From UBA1447 sp964568955 (GTDB lineage: Bacteria; Bacillota; Clostridia; Oscillospirales; Acutalibacteraceae), in contig CAZMSM010000003.1 of the NCBI GenBank assembly GCA_964568955.1, positions 1 through 59,080 of the forward strand: a stretch of 59,080 bases of DNA, written 5' to 3'. Below the pieces are notes generated by a model. That model did no database searches and was not told the DNA's origin. It worked only from the letters and a program-made list of their open reading frames with translations. Shown one piece after another: positions 18,501-25,886 of the stretch. Positions within the stretch are counted from its first letter, which is position 1, and each line of letters starts with the position of its first letter. The position numbers were made by a program, and so were the translations under genes.

Positions 18501-19498
18501 AAATCGCGGTTATCATTTGTTGAACGCGACGAGCCGTGAATAAAGAAATGCATTCTAAGGTTATTTGACTGAAGGGATTGTACGCTTGAATCAAGGTAAA
18601 CGGTTGATTTAGCGCGGCGGCTGTCGCCCGATGTGTAGGTTCCCTGTCCATCGGCAATGTACTGATCATACGCACCTTTATGAGGAGGGTCGGCTATCAG
18701 CATCGCTTTTTTCGGTATTGTTGTGTCTCCCTCATGAATAGGCGAATTAGATGAAAAATTGAAATACCCCGCGCTGTATTCGTTGGAACTATTGGCTTGT
18801 GTTGCTATCACGTTGCCATACACACCTTTACCCAAAACGCGGGATACGTACTGAACATCTGCAGCATTATTGACGTTGCTGTATGCTGCTGTAAAAGCCC
18901 AGACCCCTGCCGGAAAGATGATGTTTTCAACATAGGAGTATGACGAAACGGAATAATTATCCGTCACGTCGACACCGGTATAAATATTAAACCATGTATA
19001 GGTATAGTTTATGGTGATTTTCATTACACTGCCTGCTGTTGCGGTGCCCGATAGAATCTCCCACTTAGCGTAAAGGGTGTCGTCGGTTTTTCCTGACGCG
19101 AGTGTTAAACTTGCACTGCCACCGTCAACAATTACAGATGTAATATTGACAGCTTGAGAAGAACTGAAAATTACAATCGGCCATTCGGGTATTTCACCTG
19201 CATACGCCTGCGATGCGTAAGTTCCTGTAATAAACGGAACACCGGACGGAGTCGATTTTTTGATTGCAGTACCACTGTTCATCGTGTCATCGCCAAATTC
19301 GCCGACTCGTATTACATCGGTAGCATCCAAAGTAACCTCCGGCGCAGGCCTGCGGAACGCTTGCGTGCTAAACTCAAGAAGGGATGATGCTTTTGCCTGC
19401 TCGCTAATCGGCGCCGCCGTGACCACACCAATACTGACGCAGGAATACGCAATCAGCAAAGCCATCAGTAAACTAAGTGAGCATTTGAACTTTTTCAT
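15545..19498 (-). CDS. Large secreted dockerin protein with FIVAR-like region and eight Flg_new repeats
   Basis: A 1317-residue exported protein. A signal peptide (~1-30) is followed by a ~420-residue beta-rich region of unknown family, then two FIVAR-like helical segments (for example LIDSAASSLTNAYNGL and ALEQAYAGAAAC). Eight Flg_new/InlB repeats follow. The C-terminus is a dockerin with two EF-hand-like calcium loops, GDVDGDGLVTESD and AADLNGDGVIDAFD, preceded by the short linker domain common in clostridial dockerin proteins. Dockerins bind cohesins, so it probably joins a surface complex. Start at 19498 has GGAGG. It is 51 bases behind the neighbouring dockerin gene and likely in one operon with it. 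The N-terminal function is not recognised. Confidence 0.85.
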   Translation of the reverse strand: MKKFKCSLSLLMALLIAYSCVSIGVVTAAPISEQAKASSLLEFSTQAFRRPAPEVTLDATDVIRVGEFGDDTMNSGTAIKKSTPSGVPFITGTYASQAYAGEIPEWPIVIFSSSQAVNITSVIVDGGSASLTLASGKTDDTLYAKWEILSGTATAGSVMKITINYTYTWFNIYTGVDVTDNYSVSSYSYVENIIFPAGVWAFTAAYSNVNNAADVQYVSRVLGKGVYGNVIATQANSSNEYSAGYFNFSSNSPIHEGDTTIPKKAMLIADPPHKGAYDQYIADGQGTYTSGDSRRAKSTVYLDSSVQSLQSNNLRMHFFIHGSSRSTNDNRDLTYETIHVRDGDVGYTGATGNVLGTSNAGALAALNPTGPVDGTVATGGLYINEGMETQSTLYGTGTAGSYTLVTQWTGRGDKPPVITPNWMQYYHAVTVEIIRVSKSALRSALNNAIGTTLKTVTGSNAVTTIVSANGTDPENAAITNNGKGENPQGWYYSNGWSAYNDAYDNAWKNINQPSATQTLIDSAASSLTNAYNGLTLAGANYSDASSQFLADGLGNTLFGSSIASLNSLVNAVESSNSSFNGNLADWKEGTYDYYTPESRLALEQAYAGAAACQSTEYNVLYQSYVDYCAQQLQLAIEQLEYKQVTINFYGNGNTHGAMQPIYGLPGKIKTLTTNTFAKDGHSFLGWATTENGPLVFANEADITLGIEDVNLFAIWSINSYAITFDANGADGGWSEVLQYGEPLTEPTLMREGHLFIGWVPDVPPTVPGADTVYLAQWTTLSYTIEFDANGGTGGTINTLQFGSPLFPPDTEKTGYTFLGWSPFVPETVPSANTVYTAQWLPNSFLITFDANGGEGGSAQQLPFNSPLSAPVITREGYTLAGWSPPLPATVPAADTIYTAQWSMNTYTITFNANGGTGGTSASVNFGDVLTAPLVSRPGYSFNGWQPAVPVTAPAENVVYTAQWVPKKTQITFDANGGSGGVILDLDFESSLEAPIVDRIGYTFLGWSPWVPAIVPENNTIYVAQWSVNSYEFTFDANGGDGGSSFYVNFGELLVPPTVTKSGYVLSGWSPALPETAPAANITYTAQWTQSSFAVSFDLNGGLGTVPDGQLGSEGDEVNLPLQDDFSRQYYNFIGWSENAAAETPLISFINPGADTVLYAVWERVTVALTAKPAESTVIDSTYSLIYGIEPGTSADDFANDYVQMQGDGRLDIRFDNESFGTGTIVDLIDNVTGKVVSTYVIIIFGDVDGDGLVTESDKNLTAKVASYQTNYEQGSVYEYAADLNGDGVIDAFDLNMMKAVVRGIAVIDQANPAQLLF
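16016..17575 (-). repeat. Eight coding Flg_new/InlB-type repeats
   Basis: Eight tandem units. The first and last are longer variants (~75 residues, ending FAIW and YAVW); the six inner units are ~62 residues with the core FDANGGxGG...GYTFxGWSP..P...VYTAQW. Confidence 0.85.
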
Positions 19499-19549
19499 AA
19501 AAATACCTCCAATTTTATATTTATATGAACCCATTATTCATCGTTACGA

Positions 19550-22099
19550 CTAAACTTTTCCGGTTACTTGGTTGATTACGCAGTCTATGTTCTCTGCGCC
19601 AATAATAAGGCTTGCATCAATCGAATCAATATTACCATCAGTATTTAAATCTGCGGCTTTTCTGTAAGCAAAGTCGTCAATAGTGTCCCACGGTACCAGA
19701 TAATTCTCATAATCTATCAAAACGCTTGCATCAGTGCTGTCAATATTCCCGTCACCGTTAACATCACCGAAAATAACGATATAGAACGTCTGCAATACAA
19801 CGTCTGTGGAGTTGTCAATAACCATAACTTTCGTGCCGGTTCCAAGCACCCCTGTTGTCGGTGAACATTCGATTCTTCCGTTGCCATTGACCTCTATGTA
19901 GTCGCTTTCAAGTTTTTCCTTTGTTAGAGCAACTTCAAGCCCAAATATCAAGTTGTTGTTTAGATCCAAAACAGTTGTAGAACCGGGTTTGACTTCCAAA
20001 TAAATCTCGGACAAACCCCAAACCGCAAACAATGTGGCGTCTTCGCTTGTAACCTGAAAGTTTGCAAGCGGTTGAGTTGCGGCAAGGTCTGTATTCCACC
20101 CCAAAAAACTGTACCCCGGCTTTATAATATTGCCTTGTTGAGGTAGAGAAACAAAACTGCCGTTAGGCAAAACCTGAACAGACGGAACAGTTCCTGTCCC
20201 ACCATTGAGGCTGAAGTTTACCACAAACCCCGTCCTATACCATAAGGCTGTAAACGTAAGAGATTCATCGGGCATAAAAGCAGGAACACCGGGATTCCAT
20301 CCCAGGAAAATATGCCCATCCTTGACAGGGACAGCAGGGATTGGTATTGAACTGCCGAAAGCGACCGAGGCGCTGAAGTATTCTACACCATTGACGATAA
20401 AAATTGTATCGTGTGTATTGACGCTCCATGTTGCTGTAAATTGCAAAGAATTCGCGGGCATCGTTTCAGGAACATTTGGTGTCCACCCGGTAAAAGTATA
20501 CCCATTCTTTTTTACAACAGGTGGAATTATGCTTGCGGCATATGCAGTTGTTGTATTGGTTCCTCCGCTACCGCCATTTGCATTGAAAATCAAGTTATAT
20601 TTGTTAACAGTCCATTGTGCCGTATATGTGGCATCCACGTTCGGAGCCGTTGCGGGTACAGATGGAGACCATCCATTAAATGTATAGCCTTCTCTTTCAA
20701 CTGTCGGAGCTGTTAAATCGGCACCGAAGACAAGGGTTTCAATTGTTCCGCCTTCACCGCCACTCGCATCAAAGGTTATTGTGGATGTCTTTTGTCGCCA
20801 CTGGGCAACATAAGTTGTATTTTCGGCAGGAACCGTTGCAGAAATTTCCGGTATCCAACCGTTGAAAGTATAACCTTGCCTGTCGACAACCGGAGCATTC
20901 AGTATGCTGCCGTAAATAAATGTGCCACTTGTACCGCCTATCCCGTCATTTGCGTCAAAGATAATTGAGTAGCTGTTGACACGCCATTGTGCGGTGTATA
21001 TGGAGTCATCAATCGGTACAGAAACGGGGACGGTTGGTGACCACCCCATAAACGTGTAACCTGTTCTTTCTACCACAGGCGCTTTCAATGCGTTACCATA
21101 TGGCAATAAAACAGATAGTCCGCCGCTTCCTCCGTTTGCATCAAAGGTAACGTTATAATTTGACGGTCTCCACTGTGCTGTGTATAACGAATTTGCTGCA
21201 GGCACACTTCCGGGGACATTCGGCGACCACCCAACAAAGGTAAACCCCGGTTTTGACACCATTGGTGCTTGCAATACGGCGTTGTAGATATAGGAATCGC
21301 TCATTCCACCTGTTCCGCCGTTATCATCAAACGTAATTGAGTAACTGTTTATGGACCATTGTGCTGTGTATGTGGTTGCGGTATCGGGGACAGTCAGAGG
21401 CAACACCGGGTCCCAGCCGGTCAATGTGTGCCCGGTTTTTTCTATGCTCGGTGCTATTAAATCGGTTCCGAAAGGCATCATACTGCTTGCCCCGCCGATT
21501 CCGCCGTTTGCATCAAACGTAATCAGATTTTCCGACAGGCTCCAATGCGCAGTAAAAGTCATATCTTCTGCGGGCACGGTAGATGGCACAACAGGCGTCC
21601 AACCCTCAAATTTATACCCGTGTTTAGATACATTAGGTGCCACCAAGTTAACCCCGTACGGTAAAACAAAGATATCCCCACCCATTCCACCGTTTGCATC
21701 AAAACTAATTGAATAGGAGTTTTTACTCCACTGGGCTATATATGTCGCATTTTCAGCCGGAACAAGGGGAGGAACTTCCGGTATCCAACCTAAAAACGTA
21801 TAGCCCGTGCGCAAAACCAAAGGTGCATCGAGCTGTTCCCCGGTTACGAGCGTCTGTAATATTCCTCCCCCGGTGCCACCGTTCGCGTCAAAAGTCACCG
21901 TCAGCGTTTGCATACTACAAGGAGCAATTTTTGCGCTGTCACGAACCTCGGTAATCGGTGTCACGGCAAGTTCATTTCTACCCTCATAATAAAAAAGCTT
22001 GTCATATGCGGCAGAAGTATCTGTCGCCGTAAAAGGAATCATGGCAATTATCATTGCCAACATTAAAATAACGGATAACAACCTGTTTGTTTTTCTCAT
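19550..22099 (-). CDS. Secreted dockerin protein made almost entirely of ten Flg_new repeats
   Basis: An 849-residue exported protein. A signal peptide (1-31) and a ~30-residue spacer lead directly into ten tandem Flg_new/InlB repeats (residues ~65-694). The short linker domain and a dockerin follow, with calcium loops GDVNGDGNIDSTD and AADLNTDGNIDSID. There is no enzymatic domain, so it is probably a structural or adhesive element that docks to a cohesin. Start ATG 22099 with AAGGAGC upstream; a promoter is visible at 22193-22221 with a ~95-base leader. The following dockerin gene starts only 51 bases after its stop. Confidence 0.85.
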   Translation of the reverse strand: MRKTNRLLSVILMLAMIIAMIPFTATDTSAAYDKLFYYEGRNELAVTPITEVRDSAKIAPCSMQTLTVTFDANGGTGGGILQTLVTGEQLDAPLVLRTGYTFLGWIPEVPPLVPAENATYIAQWSKNSYSISFDANGGMGGDIFVLPYGVNLVAPNVSKHGYKFEGWTPVVPSTVPAEDMTFTAHWSLSENLITFDANGGIGGASSMMPFGTDLIAPSIEKTGHTLTGWDPVLPLTVPDTATTYTAQWSINSYSITFDDNGGTGGMSDSYIYNAVLQAPMVSKPGFTFVGWSPNVPGSVPAANSLYTAQWRPSNYNVTFDANGGSGGLSVLLPYGNALKAPVVERTGYTFMGWSPTVPVSVPIDDSIYTAQWRVNSYSIIFDANDGIGGTSGTFIYGSILNAPVVDRQGYTFNGWIPEISATVPAENTTYVAQWRQKTSTITFDASGGEGGTIETLVFGADLTAPTVEREGYTFNGWSPSVPATAPNVDATYTAQWTVNKYNLIFNANGGSGGTNTTTAYAASIIPPVVKKNGYTFTGWTPNVPETMPANSLQFTATWSVNTHDTIFIVNGVEYFSASVAFGSSIPIPAVPVKDGHIFLGWNPGVPAFMPDESLTFTALWYRTGFVVNFSLNGGTGTVPSVQVLPNGSFVSLPQQGNIIKPGYSFLGWNTDLAATQPLANFQVTSEDATLFAVWGLSEIYLEVKPGSTTVLDLNNNLIFGLEVALTKEKLESDYIEVNGNGRIECSPTTGVLGTGTKVMVIDNSTDVVLQTFYIVIFGDVNGDGNIDSTDASVLIDYENYLVPWDTIDDFAYRKAADLNTDGNIDSIDASLIIGAENIDCVINQVTGKV
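20018..21907 (-). repeat. Ten coding Flg_new/InlB-type repeats
   Basis: Ten tandem units; the first eight share the FDANGGxGG...YTAQW core, the ninth is degenerate (FIVNGVEYF) and the tenth is a longer capping variant. Antisense frames stay open over this block because of the repeated codon pattern and are not genes. Confidence 0.85.
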
Positions 22100-22192
22100 T
22101 TTTAAAAAGCTCCTTTTAAATGCTTAACCAACGAAATTCGCTGATATATTTGAATCCAGTTGTAAATATCAAATAAATTAAAATACAAATAC

Positions 22193-22221
22193 AGTATATC
22201 AAATCCGTTTTTACATTACAA
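22193..22221 (-). promoter_or_regulatory. Sigma-A-type promoter of the dockerin gene pair
   Basis: On the minus strand, TTGTAA (22216-22221), a 17-bp spacer and TATACT (22193-22198). Confidence 0.6.
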
Positions 22222-22302
22222 GCAAGATGAAAAATTTACGGTGACTTCACATCTTGTTCACAACTAAATCTATTTATTCTTCATGACAATTCTAACTGTA
22301 TG

Positions 22303-22350
22303 ACAAAAAGCAAACAGCAACTGTCAATTTTGGCAATTACTGTTTGCTTG
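22303..22350 (-). terminator. Terminator of iolG
   Basis: Perfect 10-bp stem AAGCAAACAG (22308-22317) with CTGTTTGCTT (22340-22349). On the minus strand it continues into a short T run (complement of 22304-22309). It lies 28 bases past the iolG stop. Confidence 0.7.
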
Positions 22351-22376
22351 TTTAAGAATTTAAATGTTTTATTGTT

Positions 22377-23390
22377 TCACTTTATTTCGCTTATAGAAAC
22401 CGGTCTGCCTTGGGCAACCGATTTTTTAGCAGCCAATGCTACCAACAAAGAATTAAGTCCGTCCTCCCCTGTGGCCGGTGTTGGCGTGTCATTATTGACA
22501 GCATCAACGAATTGAATCATTTCGTCTCTAAAAGACTGCATATATCTTTCCAGGAAAAAGTAAAGTGGTTTGTCACTCATGACACCGTCTTCATCCATAA
22601 GGGTCACCGTTGTTGCAGTGTCGTTTGATGCGACCGCTGCCCCCTTGCTACCAAAAACTTCAATGCGTTGGTCATAACCATACGCCGCGCGGCGGCTGTT
22701 GTCGATAACGCCCAGTGCGCCGTTTTCGAACTTAAGCGTTATTATTGCAGTGTCTACATCCCCTGCTTGACCAATAGCAGGATCTACAAGGCATGTTGCG
22801 CTTGCATAAACTTCGCAGACTTCGCTACCGGCCAAAAACCGCGCCATATCGAAATCATGAATAGTCATATCCAGAAACATGCCGCCTGAAACTGCGGAAT
22901 ACTCTGCAGGCGGCGGTGCCGGATCTCTGGAAGTAATTTTGACGATATGGACATCCCCGATTTTACCGGCGTTCACCATGCTTTTTACGTTGGCAAAGTT
23001 ATGGTCAAAACGACGATTGAAGCCGACCTGTAGCTTAACCCCGGCTTTTTCAACCTCTTGTATAACAGCTCGAACCTTTTCCGGCGTTAAATCAACGGGT
23101 TTTTCGCAGAAGATGTGTTTGCCGGCCTTTGCGGCTTCAATAGCGATATCCGCATGCGTATCCGTGGAAGAACACACAAGCACAGCATCAATCTCTTTAT
23201 CCGCCAGCATCTCTTTATAATCGGCATAAATTTTCTTTATGCCAAGCATTGCGGCCAGTTCGGCAAGGCCTTCCTTTTTTACATCGGTAATACCGAGCAC
23301 TTTGGCTGATGGGACATTGTATGTGATGGATTTCGCGTGGAGGGAGCCTATCCTACCGGCCCCAATAATGCCTATGTTTAACTGCTTCAT
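22377..23390 (-). CDS. iolG: myo-Inositol 2-dehydrogenase
   Basis: A 337-residue Gfo/Idh/MocA-family dehydrogenase that oxidises myo-inositol to scyllo-inosose with NAD+. Visible features are the Rossmann motif GAGRIG (10-15), the catalytic lysine K97 in CEKP, and the D174-xxx-H178 pair in FLDMTIHDFD, which match the known IolG active site. The IolG assignment rests on this signature plus the inositol genes across the divergent promoter. The start at 23390 is chosen from GGAGG seven bases upstream; a longer reading from 23465 adds 25 unrelated residues. It is transcribed alone and ends in a terminator. The related enzyme at 50596-51594 lacks this context. Confidence 0.9.
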   Translation of the reverse strand: MKQLNIGIIGAGRIGSLHAKSITYNVPSAKVLGITDVKKEGLAELAAMLGIKKIYADYKEMLADKEIDAVLVCSSTDTHADIAIEAAKAGKHIFCEKPVDLTPEKVRAVIQEVEKAGVKLQVGFNRRFDHNFANVKSMVNAGKIGDVHIVKITSRDPAPPPAEYSAVSGGMFLDMTIHDFDMARFLAGSEVCEVYASATCLVDPAIGQAGDVDTAIITLKFENGALGVIDNSRRAAYGYDQRIEVFGSKGAAVASNDTATTVTLMDEDGVMSDKPLYFFLERYMQSFRDEMIQFVDAVNNDTPTPATGEDGLNSLLVALAAKKSVAQGRPVSISEIK

Positions 23391-23436
23391 ATATTTCCTC
23401 CAATAGTTAGATTTTTTACACTCATTTCTGTTTGAT

Positions 23437-23465
23437 AATGTAACACAACAACAAACTAATTTCAA
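23437..23465 (-). promoter_or_regulatory. Promoter of iolG
   Basis: On the minus strand, TTGAAA (23460-23465), a 17-bp spacer and TACATT (23437-23442). The -10 box is weak. The -35 lies in the half-site TTTCAAG, which mirrors CTTGAAA at the divergent promoter. Confidence 0.5.
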
Positions 23466-23510
23466 GTTTTATAATTGCAATTTTTGATGATTGTTAACAA
23501 ATCCTCAATA

Positions 23511-23525
23511 TAAACTTAAAGTTTA
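23511..23525. promoter_or_regulatory. Palindrome in the iolG/redox-operon divergent region
   Basis: TAAACTTAAAGTTTA is a perfect odd-length palindrome (7-bp arms around a central A). It ends five bases before the -35 of the plus-strand operon promoter, a plausible site for an inositol-responsive regulator. Confidence 0.45.
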
Positions 23526-23530
23526 AATAC

Positions 23531-23559
23531 TTGAAATAACTCCGCGTGTTATGTATAAT
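23531..23559 (+). promoter_or_regulatory. Strong promoter of the redox-iolBDE operon
   Basis: TTGAAA (23531-23536), a 17-bp spacer and a consensus TATAAT (23554-23559), about 47 bases before the start at 23606. Confidence 0.8.
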
Positions 23560-23605
23560 ATCAAGATATAATAGTCTAAATTATTTGAATCCGGAGGTTA
23601 CACAC

Positions 23606-24094
23606 ATGTCTAGTTGTTGCAACGGTACCAGCGATTTATCCTTACTCGGGGATATGCTTGAAAAATACAGGGATATCCCGGGCAGTCTTATCACCGTTTT
23701 ACAAAAAGCGCAAGGGTTGTATGGTTATTTGCCCCAGGATGCTTTGAGGCATATTGCCGGCGTACTGAACATCCCGACTGCCAAAGTCTTCGGGGTTGCC
23801 ACCTTTTATACACAGTTTCGTTTTCAGCCTGTCGGCAAGTATCTTATCCTGCTTTGCCAAGGTACTGCTTGCCACGTTAACTCTTCAAAAAAAATTGAAC
23901 AAGCTATAACCGAAGAGTTAGAGATTGAAGATGGGCAAACAACCAAGGATGGTCTATTCACCCTAAAAAATGTTGCCTGCCTTGGCTGTTGCAGCCTGTC
24001 GCCCGTTATGATGATTAACGAGGATACCTACGGCAATTTAACGCCGGATAAAACCAAGAAAATCCTCAAAAGCTTAAAGGAGGCGCAAGTATGA
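23606..24094 (+). CDS. NuoE-like [2Fe-2S] subunit of a bifurcating NAD(P)H oxidoreductase
   Basis: A 162-residue thioredoxin-fold [2Fe-2S] protein of the NuoE/HydC family. The four cluster cysteines are C84 and C89 (CQGTAC) and C125 and C129 (CLGCC). The N-terminal helical part (YRDIPGSLITVLQKAQ...YGYLP) is typical. It passes electrons to or from the NuoF-like subunit. Start at 23606 is preceded by CGGAGG; a longer frame from 23546 overlaps the -10 box and was rejected. The stop overlaps the next start by four bases (ATGA), so the two are translationally coupled. It could equally serve a hydrogenase or formate dehydrogenase, but no such catalytic subunit is nearby. Confidence 0.9.
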   Translation: MSSCCNGTSDLSLLGDMLEKYRDIPGSLITVLQKAQGLYGYLPQDALRHIAGVLNIPTAKVFGVATFYTQFRFQPVGKYLILLCQGTACHVNSSKKIEQAITEELEIEDGQTTKDGLFTLKNVACLGCCSLSPVMMINEDTYGNLTPDKTKKILKSLKEAQV

Positions 24095-25842
24095 AGATAG
24101 CTGTCGGTCAGGGAAGTTGCGGCACCGCCGCGGGAGCAAGTAAAGTCTATAGCCTTCTTGAGAAAACTATTAGCGAAAACAAGCTCAATACAGAGCTTAC
24201 CATAACCGGTTGCATTGGCATGTGTTTTTTAGAACCTATTGTGGATATTTATTTGGATGACGGTAGTTTGAAAAGGCTGGTCAAGATTTCCGAAAAGGAC
24301 ATTCCGGCTATTGCCGAATATATCGAAACCGGTAACGTTGATAAAATTGCACGCCTTGAGGTAACACCGGAAGATAATACGTTTTTAACGCAGCAGACTA
24401 GGATCGCGTTGCGACATTGCGGCCTTATTAACCCGGAGAAAATTGAGGATTACTATGCCGACGATGGGTATAATGCATTTAAAAAAGCTTTGGCCATGAC
24501 ACCCGAGGCAGTTATAGATGAAATTAAGATTTCCGGCCTTGCAGGGAGGGGCGGCGCAGGTTTCCCTACATGGTTCAAATGGGATGCCGCACGAAAAAGC
24601 CCGAGTGAGGTTAAATACCTTATTTGCAATGCAGATGAAGGTGACCCCGGAGCCTTTATGGACAGAGCGATTATTGAAAGTGACCCGCACAATTTAATTG
24701 AAGGTATGCTTATAGCGGCTTATGCCATTGGTGCTAAATACGCGGTTGTTTATGTTCGCGCCGAATACCCCCTTGCCATAGAAAGGCTTCAAAAAGCTAT
24801 CGAACAGGCGAAATCCGCCGGATTTGTCGGCGAAAATATCCTCGGCACTGATTTTAGTTGTGCGTTTTCTTATAAAGCGGGGGCAGGTGCTTTCGTTTGC
24901 GGTGAAGAAACAGCACTGATTGAATCCCTTGAAGGGCACCGTGGTATGCCGAGATTAAAACCTCCCTTCCCCGCGCAATCCGGCTTTTGGCAAAAACCAT
25001 CCAATATAAACAATGTGGAAACTTTTGCAAACGTACCATGGATTATGCTAAACGGAGGCCCTGCCTTTGCCGCTATGGGAACACAGGATAGCAAGGGCAC
25101 AAAAGTTTTTGCATTAACAGGTAAAATCAAGCGCGGAGGCCTTGTGGAAATACCCATGGGCAAAACGCTAAACGACGTTATATTCAAAATCGGCGGCGGG
25201 ATCCGTGATGGGGGCGTATTCAAAGGTGTCCAAATGGGCGGCCCTTCCGGTGGATGCATCCCGGCAAAACTTGGCGACACAATTATTGACTACAAAAAAC
25301 TCAACGATACCGGTGCTATCATGGGTTCAGGCGGCATGGTCGTTATGGACGAAAAAACTTGTATGGTCAGCATGGCGAAGTTCTTTTTGGACTTTACCGC
25401 AAAAGAATCCTGTGGCAAATGCATTCATTGCAGAATAGGCACAAAAAGATTGCTTGAAATTTTGGAACGCATTTGCATCGGGCAAGGCCGGCAAGGTGAC
25501 ATTGAACTCTTGGAAGACCTATGCAATGAAATAAAGAGTGGCTCTTTATGCGGTTTGGGACAAACAGCACCCAACCCCGTCTTATCCACCATACGGTATT
25601 TTAGAAATGAGTATGAGGCCCATATTAACGACCGCAAATGTCCGGCTTGTGACTGCACCGAACTTTTGACGTTTGAAATAGATAGTGAAAAGTGCACGGG
25701 ATGCACGTTATGTAAAAAGAAATGCCCGGTCGACGCCATTACCGGTGATGTTCGGAAACCGCACGTCATCGATTCCGAGAAATGCATTCAGTGCGGAAAA
25801 TGCAATGACGTTTGCCGTTTTGGCGCTGTTTTGATATCCTGA
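24091..25842 (+). CDS. NuoF-like NADH- and FMN-binding subunit
   Basis: A 583-residue protein of the NuoF/HydB/HndC family, the NADH site of electron-bifurcating complexes. In order: an N-terminal thioredoxin-like domain (C10, C41, C45); the NADH/FMN domain with GLAGRGGAGFP (149-159) and NADEGDPGAFMDR (180-192); the [4Fe-4S] motif ESCGKCIHC; and a C-terminal two-cluster ferredoxin (CTGCTLCKKKC and CIQCGKCNDVC). Only three cysteines are visible in the N-terminal domain, so its [2Fe-2S] cluster may be altered or absent. The C-terminal ferredoxin distinguishes it from complex I NuoF and fits soluble bifurcating enzymes. The stop is 44 bases before the third subunit. Confidence 0.92.
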   Translation: MKIAVGQGSCGTAAGASKVYSLLEKTISENKLNTELTITGCIGMCFLEPIVDIYLDDGSLKRLVKISEKDIPAIAEYIETGNVDKIARLEVTPEDNTFLTQQTRIALRHCGLINPEKIEDYYADDGYNAFKKALAMTPEAVIDEIKISGLAGRGGAGFPTWFKWDAARKSPSEVKYLICNADEGDPGAFMDRAIIESDPHNLIEGMLIAAYAIGAKYAVVYVRAEYPLAIERLQKAIEQAKSAGFVGENILGTDFSCAFSYKAGAGAFVCGEETALIESLEGHRGMPRLKPPFPAQSGFWQKPSNINNVETFANVPWIMLNGGPAFAAMGTQDSKGTKVFALTGKIKRGGLVEIPMGKTLNDVIFKIGGGIRDGGVFKGVQMGGPSGGCIPAKLGDTIIDYKKLNDTGAIMGSGGMVVMDEKTCMVSMAKFFLDFTAKESCGKCIHCRIGTKRLLEILERICIGQGRQGDIELLEDLCNEIKSGSLCGLGQTAPNPVLSTIRYFRNEYEAHINDRKCPACDCTELLTFEIDSEKCTGCTLCKKKCPVDAITGDVRKPHVIDSEKCIQCGKCNDVCRFGAVLIS

Positions 25843-25886
25843 CGCAGTTTGGGATTATAATTGTGATTTTGAAAGGACATTAACAT

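Noticed and set aside
20205..21716. Long plus-strand open frames opposite the repeat proteins (for example 20205-20687 and 21351-21716)
   Set aside because: They lack ribosome binding sites and are created by the repeated codon pattern of the minus-strand Flg_new repeats; their sequences are simple antisense translations.
10502..21907. Regularly spaced repeats resembling a CRISPR or satellite array
   Set aside because: The units are ~190 bases, in frame and coding for conserved beta repeats with variable codons; there are no spacers or cas genes.
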